A DNA stretch of 64,000 nt from Pelagicoccus sp. SDUM812005 (GTDB lineage Bacteria > Verrucomicrobiota > Verrucomicrobiia > Opitutales > Opitutaceae), in NCBI RefSeq assembly GCF_031127875.1, contig NZ_JARXIA010000001.1:496001-560000 (forward strand), given 5' to 3'. The notes below the pieces were generated by a model. That model searched no databases and was not told the DNA's origin. It saw only the letters and a list, made by a program, of their open reading frames with translations. This document shows, one piece after another, positions 43,301 through 53,000 of the stretch. Both the position numbers and the translations under genes were made by a program. Positions within the stretch are counted from its first letter, which is position 1, and every line of letters begins with the position of its first letter.

Positions 43301-46300
43301 ATGAATACAAAGAGATTTCTAGCAAGAGGTCGCCGTTGGGCGGCTGCAATGGGAGTAGTCCTTGCGAGCGTCACTCAGAGCGTGAGTGGAGCAGTGGATG
43401 TTCCCGATAGGCTGTCATTGGACGGAGATTGGAAATTCAAGTTTGCTGCGGACAAGAAGGAAGCGGATGCCTACCGCTGGTTTTTCGAGGAAGGCTACGA
43501 CTACAGCGATTGGGATACGATAAAGGTTCCCTCGCATTGGAGCATGCTAGGCTACGAGGATCCCTCGTGGGTAAATGGCAGCGAAGCGGAAGGCTTCTAT
43601 TTCAAGACATTCGTCGCTCCTGAAAACGTGAGCGAACTACGGGCTTTTCTGAAATTCGACGGGGCTTGGGTTTCCACGGAAGTTTGGGTGAATGGAGAAG
43701 GTATGGGCCGGCATGACAGCGGTTTCACTGCGTTTTCCTACGATATCAGCAACAAGCTGAAAGCCGGAGAAGAGAATGTAATTGCGGTACGGGTACGCCA
43801 GCAGATCGAGGGCGAACTCTTCAAGTTCGATGCCAACGACGATTGGGCCCTGGCGGGGATCTATCGGAGCGTCTACATCGATTACAAGCCCAAGGCTCTA
43901 TTCATCGAGCGTGTGCAAGTGGAAACCGATTTGGACGATCTGTTCATCGATGCGGATCTCAATCTCGATGTCTTTGTGCAGCGCAACGACAAGGGCGACT
44001 ACTTCGCGCCCGGGCCTCCCTTCGATGTGGTAGCGACTTTATCCACGCTAGAGGGCGAGGTTGTGCTCCGCAAAAGCTACGAAGCCTCGGTGATGGGACG
44101 GCACAACGGCCGCCAAGTGAGTTTGTCGCTGTTAGTAGATAAGCCCGCTCTCTGGACGGCGGAAACGCCGAACCTTTACCAGTTGAAGGTTGAGGTCGTG
44201 CAAGACGGCGAGGTGAAGGATAGCTGGAACGATCGCATCGGATTTCGCGAGGTTTCCACGGACGGCGGCATCCTGAGGATAAACGGGCAAGCGGTGAAGC
44301 TACGCGGCGTGGCCAGTCACGACCTTTGGCCCGATGTGGGACGGGCGACTACTCGCGAACATTGGATACGCGACATCGAGCTCATGAAGGCGGCCAATAT
44401 CAATACGGTGCGCATGGCTCATTATCCGCATGCGGAAGGCTTCGTGCGCTTGTGCGACGAATACGGGCTCTATTTGCTGGACGAGATCCCCCTCGGGTTT
44501 GGGGGCGATCGCATGGGCAATCCTATCTTCGCGGCAGGCTCTTACTTGCGCATCCATGAGACGATAGAGCGGGACCGCAATCGTCCCTCTGTCATTATTT
44601 GGGACTTTGGTAACGAAGATCCGTTTTCAGCGCTGCACCTCACCGGTTTGAAAGCCATCAAGGGGCTCGACGATACCCGTCCCGTGCTCATGCCCTTCCG
44701 TCATTCGCAGGACTTGCCGGAGGAAGTCGATATCCTCGCTCCTCACTACTGGACGGCGGAAGCCTACGACAAGCTGGCAAGCGAAGCGCGTCGCCCCATC
44801 GTATCCACTGAGTACACACACGCGATCGGACCCAACGACTTCGGGGAAATGGAACAGCGTTGGAAAGCTCTCACCCAGCATGGAGCCGGCGCGGGAGCCA
44901 TGATTTGGCTTTGGGCGAACGAGGGGCTTTTGCGGGAAGTGGGAGACCGGGAGGTCGCGGATCCAATGAAGGACAAGGACAAATACAGCCGTACCGGCGG
45001 AGAGCTGGTCCTGGACAAGTACGTTGGACGCGGCGAAAAGAAGATTCTCGATTCGCACGGGAATTATGGTTCGGACGGTATCGTCGATGCGGACCGCTTG
45101 CCGCAGCGCGACTACTTCGAGGCGAAGGCGGTTTATGCGCCGGTGCAGGTCCTGGTCGAATCAGCTAGCGTCGCAGTCGGGGATTCGGTCTATCGTATCC
45201 CGGTAAACAATGGTTTCGACTTTTTGGATCTCTCCACGGTCCGCTTTGATTGGGCAATCTATCGGGAGAATCAAAAGCTGGAGAGCGGAACGGCTACCTT
45301 AGAAGCGGAGCCGCACCGCACGGTTGACCTGAAGCTCCCAGCGGCTTCGGTGGACTTGGAGAGGCCCGGCGCCTACTACGCCGTGATCAAGGTGTTGCGG
45401 GAGAACGGCAGCGAGATGGCGGAATACGGTGTACGGCTGGGCGGCGAAAGCCCAGCCGTCGACCATGCGATTGCAGCTGCGGGCCCGCTTGCGGTTTCCG
45501 AGAATGCTGGCGAGTTAATCGTATCCAACGATACGGTACGCTACGCTTTCGATCGTTCGAAAGGAATTATCGATTCTATCGAAGTTGAGGGAATGCAAGT
45601 GGTGGAAGATTCCAGCTTCACGGTTTGGCGAGAGGCTACTTTTGCGGAGCGTAATCGCTTGGACAAGCGCAAGGATGGGTATCCATGGGAATCCTATATG
45701 AGCGATTTGGAAGCCAAGGCCCTGTCCTGGAAGGTCGAAAAAAGCGCTAATGGCGTCTCTGTGCTTACTGCGGTTGAGCATCGCTACGACGAGAAGAACG
45801 CAGTGGAGGTCGACTACCGCTATGAGATCGACGAGAACGGTGTGCTGGAGCTTTCCTACGCGGCGCGTCCACGGATGGATCACGATTGGATCCCGGAAAT
45901 CGGAGTATCGCTCAAGCTCGTAGACGAGCCAGCTAACGTGGAGTGGCAAGGTCTTGGAATCTTGGATACGACTCCTGGCAAAACGGCGGCGGCCCGCTTC
46001 GGTCAGTGGATCGCTCCGGTCTTCAGCAAGGAAGCGCGCGGACACAAGACTGGTATCGATTGGGCGCGAATCGCCTTTGGCGACGGCATCGGCTTTTACG
46101 CCGACCAGATGCCAGCTTTCCGCCTCGACGGAGTCTACGGTGAAGGCAGCAAGCTGCACCTCCTGTCGCAAGTGGCGGGCTCCTGGGTGAAAAACGGTCC
46201 AGCTGAACGCGAAGAGTGGAATATCCCGGTGAACGAAAAGTCTGAATACAAGGGCTCGTTCCGTTTGGTCCCAACCGCGAAAGATCCAGCCATCGCGGCG

Positions 46301-47317
46301 GAAGCGGAAGCGGTGATCGATCACCCAGCGGTCCTTTCCTCGCAGTTCATCAACGAAAGCAAGACCTATAAGGAATGCCATGCTTCTTCGATCATCGACC
46401 TCGGCAAGGGGAAGTTGCTGGCGACTTGGTTTGGTGGAACCAAGGAACGCAATCCGGATGTCGGCATATGGGTCGCCCGTTTCGAGAACGGCGAGTGGCA
46501 GGATGCGGTTGAAGTTGCGAACGGGGTACAGGAAGACGGCAGTCGGCTGCCCTCGTGGAATCCCGTTTTGTTCCAGCCGGAGGGGGGACCGATCTATCTG
46601 TTCTATAAGATTGGGCCCAACCCGCGCGAGTGGTGGGGCTTGTATCGCACCTCGAAGAATGGAGGCAAATCCTGGAGCGAAGAGGTTCGCCTGGAGGGAG
46701 AGCTGTTGGGGCCGATTAAGAACAAGCCGGTAGTGCTCTCCAACGGAGATTGGCTGGCGCCATCCAGCACGGAGGCGACCTACGACGGATGGCGGGCCCA
46801 TTTCGAACGTTCCCGCGACCAAGGCAAGACCTGGGAAATGATCGGTCCCATCCACCCCGGCACGCACGGCGAGGAGTTTGACTCGATCCAAGGAAGCGTT
46901 CTCGATCATGGAGACGGAGTGCTGCAGGTGCTTTGCCGTACCAAGCAAGGTTATCTATCCACCTCCTGGTCCTATGACAACGGCGAGAGCTGGACGCCGA
47001 CGCGCGCGTCTTCCTTGCCCAATACCGGATCGGGGACGGACGCGGTGACTTTGGCGGACGGTCGTCACTTGCTTATCTACAACCGCACTTCTGGTCCTCC
47101 CGAGCGACCGGGGAAGGGAGTGCGCTACCCGATCGATTTGGCGGTTTCCACGGATGGCGTGAATTGGACGCACGTGTTGACGTTAGAAACGGAGCCGCGT
47201 GGTGCTGGGTACGCGTATCCTGCGATTATTCAAGGCAAGGACGGACGTATTCACGTGACCTATACGTGGGATCGTAAGTTGATAAAGCACGTCGTCCTCG
47301 ACGCAGAAAAGCTATAG
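43301..47317 (+). CDS. GH2 glycosidase fused to sialidase-like (BNR) domain, secreted
   Basis: 1338 residues with a signal peptide ending near SVSGA. The GH2 part has LSLDGDWKFKF, VPSHWSMLGYEDPSW and VWVNGEGMGRHDSGFTAF in the jelly roll, the acid/base Glu439 in WDFGNED and the nucleophile Glu504 in VSTEYTHA. A beta-galactosidase small-chain-like domain covers about 735-985. From about 1008 the chain becomes a sialidase-like propeller (INESKTYKECHASSIIDLGKGKLLATWFGG) with Asp-boxes TSKNGGKSW, RSRDQGKTW, SYDNGESWTP and STDGVNWTH. The RIP-type Arg triad was not fully traced. The fusion could cut a beta-galactoside or uronide and a neighbouring acidic sugar. Confidence 0.85.
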   Translation: MNTKRFLARGRRWAAAMGVVLASVTQSVSGAVDVPDRLSLDGDWKFKFAADKKEADAYRWFFEEGYDYSDWDTIKVPSHWSMLGYEDPSWVNGSEAEGFYFKTFVAPENVSELRAFLKFDGAWVSTEVWVNGEGMGRHDSGFTAFSYDISNKLKAGEENVIAVRVRQQIEGELFKFDANDDWALAGIYRSVYIDYKPKALFIERVQVETDLDDLFIDADLNLDVFVQRNDKGDYFAPGPPFDVVATLSTLEGEVVLRKSYEASVMGRHNGRQVSLSLLVDKPALWTAETPNLYQLKVEVVQDGEVKDSWNDRIGFREVSTDGGILRINGQAVKLRGVASHDLWPDVGRATTREHWIRDIELMKAANINTVRMAHYPHAEGFVRLCDEYGLYLLDEIPLGFGGDRMGNPIFAAGSYLRIHETIERDRNRPSVIIWDFGNEDPFSALHLTGLKAIKGLDDTRPVLMPFRHSQDLPEEVDILAPHYWTAEAYDKLASEARRPIVSTEYTHAIGPNDFGEMEQRWKALTQHGAGAGAMIWLWANEGLLREVGDREVADPMKDKDKYSRTGGELVLDKYVGRGEKKILDSHGNYGSDGIVDADRLPQRDYFEAKAVYAPVQVLVESASVAVGDSVYRIPVNNGFDFLDLSTVRFDWAIYRENQKLESGTATLEAEPHRTVDLKLPAASVDLERPGAYYAVIKVLRENGSEMAEYGVRLGGESPAVDHAIAAAGPLAVSENAGELIVSNDTVRYAFDRSKGIIDSIEVEGMQVVEDSSFTVWREATFAERNRLDKRKDGYPWESYMSDLEAKALSWKVEKSANGVSVLTAVEHRYDEKNAVEVDYRYEIDENGVLELSYAARPRMDHDWIPEIGVSLKLVDEPANVEWQGLGILDTTPGKTAAARFGQWIAPVFSKEARGHKTGIDWARIAFGDGIGFYADQMPAFRLDGVYGEGSKLHLLSQVAGSWVKNGPAEREEWNIPVNEKSEYKGSFRLVPTAKDPAIAAEAEAVIDHPAVLSSQFINESKTYKECHASSIIDLGKGKLLATWFGGTKERNPDVGIWVARFENGEWQDAVEVANGVQEDGSRLPSWNPVLFQPEGGPIYLFYKIGPNPREWWGLYRTSKNGGKSWSEEVRLEGELLGPIKNKPVVLSNGDWLAPSSTEATYDGWRAHFERSRDQGKTWEMIGPIHPGTHGEEFDSIQGSVLDHGDGVLQVLCRTKQGYLSTSWSYDNGESWTPTRASSLPNTGSGTDAVTLADGRHLLIYNRTSGPPERPGKGVRYPIDLAVSTDGVNWTHVLTLETEPRGAGYAYPAIIQGKDGRIHVTYTWDRKLIKHVVLDAEKL

Positions 47318-47324
47318 CCTGCAG

Positions 47325-50042
47325 ATGCGTTACCGAAGGCAATCTTTCCTAACGTTCATTGCGTCCGCTTGCTTCCTGGGGGCTTGCCACTTTGCGGGGG
47401 CCAAGCTCGATCCGGTTTCCTTGAAATGTGAATACGGAATCGAGCCGATGGGAGTCGATACGCAACGCCCCCGTCTCTCCTGGGCTTTAGAGGGCCAAGG
47501 GCGTGGCTTGCAGCAGTCCGCCTACCAGGTTCTGGTAGCTTCGTGCTTGGAAATGCTCGAGCCAGGAAAGGCGGACTTGTGGGACAGCGGCCGTGTTGCG
47601 GAGCGGGGCAGCTCTCAAATCGAGTACCGAGGAAAGCCTTTGTCGAGTGGCCAGACCGTCTTTTGGAAAGTTCGGGCCTGGGACCAGGCAGAGGAGGTTT
47701 CTGGCTGGAGCGATGCCTCGCGTTGGACGACTGGTTTGCTTTCAGGGGACGAGTGGCAGGCGCAGTGGATAGGGCATCCGGAACGGGTACCGAACACCTT
47801 GCTGCGGCGGGAGTTCGAACTGAAGCCGGGACTGGAGCGAGCTTTCGCTTTCGTGACGGGGCTGGGCCAGTACGAGCTTTTTGTGAATGGCCGGAAGTCT
47901 GGCGACGATGTGTTGTCGCCCGGCTGGACGGATTACGAGGAAACGATTCTTTACGATACGCGGGATGTTACCGAGCTTTTGCAGGAGGGGGAAAACGCAA
48001 TTGGAATCTCTCTGGGTAATGGAATGTACCACGTGGAGCGGGTGCCGGGGCGTTTCTCCAAATTTGTTGGGTCCTTCGGGAAGCAAAAGGCGGTCCTGCA
48101 ATTGCGTTTTGAATACAGCGATGGGTCGGTGGATTGGTTGTTGAGCGACCCAAGCTGGCAGGCGAAAGCAGGGCCGATTACCTTTTCGAACATCTATTCG
48201 GGCGAGGACTATGACGCGCGGCTGTTCGAGCCCGGTTGGAGCCAGCCCCGTTTTTCAGGCGAAGGCTGGCTGGCGGCGGTGCCGATGGAAGGCGGCTACA
48301 ATCAGTTGAAGGGCTTCACGGGGAGCAGCGAGACGATCGAGGTCATCGAAACGCGCGATCCGCTTGAAACGCGAACCCTGAGCGGTGAGGGAGCTGTCCT
48401 ATACGATTTCGGGCAAAACGCGTCCTACTTTCCGCGGTTGCGAATTTCCGGGCCGGCAGGCAGCAAGGTACGTCTCATTCCTGGCGAGGTTTTGTATCCA
48501 GATGGGCGCATCACGCGGGCCAGTATGGGCGGGATGCATCGCGGCAGCGCCTGGTGGGAATATACCAAGGCGACGGACGAGGTAGAGGAGTGGAGGCCGC
48601 AGTTTTATTACCAAGGTTATCGCTATTTGCAGACCCAGGCTTTTCCGGCGGTGGGGGCTGAAGCCCTACCCGTTATCGAGGAATTGAAGAGCGAGGTTGT
48701 TCACTCCATCGCCGCGGTTACGGGAGAATTCGAGACTTCGGATCCTTTGTTGAATCGTATCCGGGATTTGGTGCGTTGGGCTCAGCGTTCGAACATGGTA
48801 TCGGTGCTAACCGACTGTCCGCATCGAGAAAAGCTCGGTTGGCTGGAACAATATCATTTGAACGGGCCTGCGATCCGCTACGAGTTCGATATGGCTCGCA
48901 TGTACACGAAAGGCATGGCCGATATGGCGGATGCTCAGACGGAAGAGGGATTGGTTCCGAATATCGCTCCCGAGTACGTGAAATTCAAGAATACCTTTCG
49001 GGCAGCGGCAGAGTGGGGCGCAGCCTATATTCTCGTGGCGTGGCAGCAGTATCAGTTTCTTGGTGACAAGCGCTTGATCGAAACGCACTGGGATAAAATG
49101 GAGCGCTATTTCGCTTACCTGCAGAGCAAGGTGGACGAGGATGGGATCCTGTCGGAAGGCCTTGGCGATTGGTATGACATCGGTCCGGCCAATGTTAGCC
49201 GATCCGAGTTGACGCTCCCTCCTCGCACGGCGACCGCTTTTTATTTCTATGATGCGAAAGCGCTTTCGCAGATGGCAGAGGTCTTGGGCGATAGGAAGTC
49301 GGCTAGGGACTATGCGAGAAAGGCGGAAAAGATTCGCGAGGATTATAACGCTGCCTTTTTCGACGAGACGCGACAGTGCTACGATCCGGAGTCCCAGTGC
49401 GCGAACGCCTTGCCTTGGGTGCTGGGGATTGCTCCGGAAGGAAGTCGAGAGGGAATTCGTAAGGCGCTTCTGGAGGATTTGGAAAAGCGCGATTATGCGA
49501 TGACGGCGGGCGACGTAGGGTTTCGCTACTTGCTATTGGCGCTCTCCGAACTCGGCGAGCAGGAGGCCGTTTACAGGATCATTAGCAGGGACTCAGCTCC
49601 AGGTTACGCTTATGTCTTGGATCAGGGAGCCACGGCTTTGACTGAATCGTGGTTCGCCAGTCCGACCAGTTCCAACAACCACTTTATGTTGGGACAAGTG
49701 ACGGAGTGGTACTATCGCTACCTGTTGGGAATCGACAACGCAGAGGGATCTGTAGGATTTGACCGGATACGCATCGCTCCCAATCCGGTAGGCGATTTGG
49801 AGTGGTGCAAGGGAAGCTATCAATCGCGACATGGGAAGATAGCGGTGGCATGGACCCGCGCGGATGATGCTTTTCGCCTAGAGGTGGAGGTCCCCGTGAA
49901 TGCGACCGCGGAGGTTGTCTTGCCGACGCGCGAGCTTTCGAGCGTGTCGGCGGATGTCGAGCTCAGGCTATTGCGAATGGAGGGCGATTTCCCCGTTTAT
50001 TCGATCGGGTCGGGGCGGTATGTCTTTTCCTGTGCCTATTGA
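47325..50042 (+). CDS. GH78 alpha-L-rhamnosidase, secreted
   Basis: 905 residues with a signal peptide (lipobox-like LGAC near residue 21). It begins with the N-terminal fibronectin-like domain (CEYGIEPMGVDTQRPRLSWAL, YQVLVASC). It continues with the carbohydrate-binding domain (YELFVNGRKSGDDVLSPGWTDYEETILYDTRDVT) and the (alpha/alpha)6 barrel. The catalytic DCPHREKLGWLEQ motif places Asp497, Glu502 and Glu508, and the late TALTESW supplies the general base Glu. GH78 enzymes remove terminal alpha-L-rhamnose by inversion. It starts 8 bp after the GH2-sialidase-like gene and is followed 30 bp later by a second GH78 in a fusion protein. Confidence 0.93.
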   Translation: MRYRRQSFLTFIASACFLGACHFAGAKLDPVSLKCEYGIEPMGVDTQRPRLSWALEGQGRGLQQSAYQVLVASCLEMLEPGKADLWDSGRVAERGSSQIEYRGKPLSSGQTVFWKVRAWDQAEEVSGWSDASRWTTGLLSGDEWQAQWIGHPERVPNTLLRREFELKPGLERAFAFVTGLGQYELFVNGRKSGDDVLSPGWTDYEETILYDTRDVTELLQEGENAIGISLGNGMYHVERVPGRFSKFVGSFGKQKAVLQLRFEYSDGSVDWLLSDPSWQAKAGPITFSNIYSGEDYDARLFEPGWSQPRFSGEGWLAAVPMEGGYNQLKGFTGSSETIEVIETRDPLETRTLSGEGAVLYDFGQNASYFPRLRISGPAGSKVRLIPGEVLYPDGRITRASMGGMHRGSAWWEYTKATDEVEEWRPQFYYQGYRYLQTQAFPAVGAEALPVIEELKSEVVHSIAAVTGEFETSDPLLNRIRDLVRWAQRSNMVSVLTDCPHREKLGWLEQYHLNGPAIRYEFDMARMYTKGMADMADAQTEEGLVPNIAPEYVKFKNTFRAAAEWGAAYILVAWQQYQFLGDKRLIETHWDKMERYFAYLQSKVDEDGILSEGLGDWYDIGPANVSRSELTLPPRTATAFYFYDAKALSQMAEVLGDRKSARDYARKAEKIREDYNAAFFDETRQCYDPESQCANALPWVLGIAPEGSREGIRKALLEDLEKRDYAMTAGDVGFRYLLLALSELGEQEAVYRIISRDSAPGYAYVLDQGATALTESWFASPTSSNNHFMLGQVTEWYYRYLLGIDNAEGSVGFDRIRIAPNPVGDLEWCKGSYQSRHGKIAVAWTRADDAFRLEVEVPVNATAEVVLPTRELSSVSADVELRLLRMEGDFPVYSIGSGRYVFSCAY

Positions 50043-50071
50043 GGCGGGCTTAATTTGATGGTGGTGGATTT

Positions 50072-53000
50072 ATGGATCGATTAGTTTCCAATACCTTGCG
50101 ACTGGCGTGTCTGTGCTCTGTCCTTGTTTTTTGTGGAGCGCTACGGTTGTTGGCGGCAGATTTGGACTGGTTGCCGGATGGATTCCCGGAACCCAACGAG
50201 TCCCAGTTGTGCCAGCGGTCTTATTTGACCGAAACGATGGGAGCTGCGGTGTTGTCGGCGGCAGCGAAGGAGTTCGATACGCGGGAGAAATGGGATGCGT
50301 ATCGGGATTTGGTGAGGCGTAAGATTTTGCAAGGGGCGGGGCTCGATCCCTTGCCGCGGCGAACGGCGCTCCAGCCGATGATTCACTCACGTCGTGAGTA
50401 CGATGGATACAGCGTCGAGAATGTTGCGATCGAAACGGTTCCAGGCTTTTGGGCGACAGGTAATCTCTTTCGCCCGCTGAATCCACAAGTAAAGGTGCCA
50501 GGGATATTGAATACGCATGGCCATGCAGGGCGCGTTGAACGGCCGGAGCAATGGGCTCGGTACGGTCGCTTCCATGAACAAAACCAGATTCGGGCCGCGG
50601 CTCTAGCCAAGATGGGGGCAGTCGTCTTTAGCATCGATATGTTTGCCTATGCGGACGGGATTCCGCAAGTCGGCGTGGACGCCCATGGTAGCGAAGTGGC
50701 GATGCGTATCCAACTTTGGAATGCGATTCGGGCCTTGGACTTTTTGGAGTCATTGCCGGAGGTCGATTCCACACGTTTGGGCGTAACCGGTTATTCGGGA
50801 GGTGGAACCCAAGCCTTCTTGTTGTCGGGAGTCGACGATCGCGTGGCAGCGACGGCGCCGGTTGCCATGGTCTCGTCCTATTTCTTTGGAGGCTGCCCCT
50901 GCGAGAGCGGAAGGCCGGTGCACCGCAGCGAGGAGCATTTTGCGAGCAATGCGATGATCGCTGCCATGGCTGCCCCTAAGTCGCAGATCCTCATTTCCGA
51001 CGGCGGAGACTGGACGAAGAATACGCCAGAGGTCGAGTATCCATTTCTTCAGCGCATCTATTCGCTCTATGGGGCGCAGGAACAGGTGTCGAATGTGCAC
51101 CTTCCCGACGAAGGGCATAACTATGGTCCGAATAAGCGGAAAGCGATGTATCCGTTTTTTGCTGAAGCGTTCGGTTTGGACCTTTCGGCGATTCTGAACG
51201 GAGGCGGGGAGATTGAGGAAGCGGGAATCGTCGTCGAAACGCCTGATCGGTTACGCGTGTTTAACGAGGCCCATCGCGTTCCGGTAGGGGCGCTGCGGTC
51301 TGCGGAAGCCGTGGGGAGAGCGCTCGATCGACTGCAGCCACGAAGCGTTGACCTGAGCATATACGATTTGCGCACGGATGATCGGGTTGATCCTTTGGGA
51401 ATTGATTCGGTCGCGCCTCGGCTTTCCTGGAAGCTGGAGAGCCGTCGCCGCAACGTGAAGCAGCGGGCGTATCGCATTTTGGTCGCTTCGGATAGGGCGT
51501 CGCTGGAACCGGGCAAAGCGGATCTGTGGGATAGCGGAAAGGTTTTCTCAAACGAACAGTATGGGATAGGCTATGAAGGGGAAGCTCTGGATTCCGGGCA
51601 GCAGGTTTATTGGTCGGTGAAGGTGTGGGACGATGCAGGCTTGGCTACGGATTGGGCAACTGCTGCTACTTGGACCTCGGGCGCACTCGACGGCGAGGCT
51701 TGGGGCGAAGCGAAATGGGTGACGCACCCAAGATGGCTGGAAGAGAAGCGAGACCATTTAGGGTATCGTTCGCGGAGCGCGGAATCGGTGGATACGCCAA
51801 AATGGATCGAAATCGATCTCGGTAAAGCGTATGCGGTGGATGAGGTCGTATTGCACGCCTTGCGGCATACGGTTGCGGAACGGCTTGGTTTTCCAACCGA
51901 GTTCAAGGTGGCGCTCTCGGAGGATGCAGCGTTCTCGGAACCGTATTTGGTAGCCGACTACACGCTGCCGCCTCACACCAACAAGTGGTTCACCCAGCAT
52001 CGTTTCGAGTTGGAGGAACCTCAGTTGGCGCGTTACTTTCGGATGGACGTGCCGAAATTGCGGGAGCTCGACGGTGAGATTTGCTTGGCTCTCAGTCAGA
52101 TCGAGATTCGTAGCGGTGGCAGGAATGTCGCCTTGGGGGCAAAGGTAAGCGCCAGCGACAGCAAGGAGGAAGGCCTTTGGTCAGCGTCGGCCCTAGTGGA
52201 TGGGAAAGGCGTTCCGGGAAGCAATACGCTGGGAACGAAGACGATTCGATTGCGTCGCGAGTTCGAGGCGCGAGGCGGCGTCAGGCGGGCGTTGATGCAC
52301 CTTACCGGACTGGGTCAGTACGTCTTGCATATCAACGGCCGCCGCGTGGGACAAGAGCGTTTGAGTCCTGGTTGGACGGATACGGATGAAACGGTGCTTT
52401 ACGATACGCGGGAGGTTAGCGCTTTTCTAAACAGCGGACCGAACGCGATCGGTATCGAGCTCGCGAGCGGCATGTACAGCGTTTCGCATCCGGAAGGTCG
52501 ATACACCAAGTTTGTAGGTCGCTTTCGCCCTTTGAAGGCGATCGTGTCGTTGAGTATCGAATACGAAGACGGTTCGATGCAGGAGTTGGTTACGGACGAG
52601 AATTGGAGATGCAGCGTAGGTCCCACGGTTTACAGCCATATTTATGGAGGCGAAGATTTCGATGCCCGACTGGACGAAGCGGGGTGGTCCTCGCTCGGAT
52701 TTGCGGGAGATTCCTGGGAGGCAGTTTCGTTTGCTGCAGCTCCGAAGGGTAGATTGAGAGGCGCTTCCCACGCAGCTCCACCGCTGTCAGGGCATGAGAC
52801 GCTCAAGCCTGTGGCGGTGGTTGAATTGAAGGAAGGCGTGTCGGTCTATGACTTCGGTCAAAACGCGTCCCTGATGCCAGAGATTCAAGTGAAAGGCGAA
52901 GCTGGCTCGGCGGTCCGCTTGATCCCTGGCGAATTGCTGCGCGAGGATGGGAGCGTATACCGAGGCTCGTCTGCCCACGGCGGGAAAGACGCGTACTGGC

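Noticed and set aside
45515-46948. 477-codon antisense ORF inside the GH2-sialidase-like gene
   Set aside because: Shadow of strong codon bias on the other strand; similar long antisense ORFs occur at 29060-30400 and 34175-35458.
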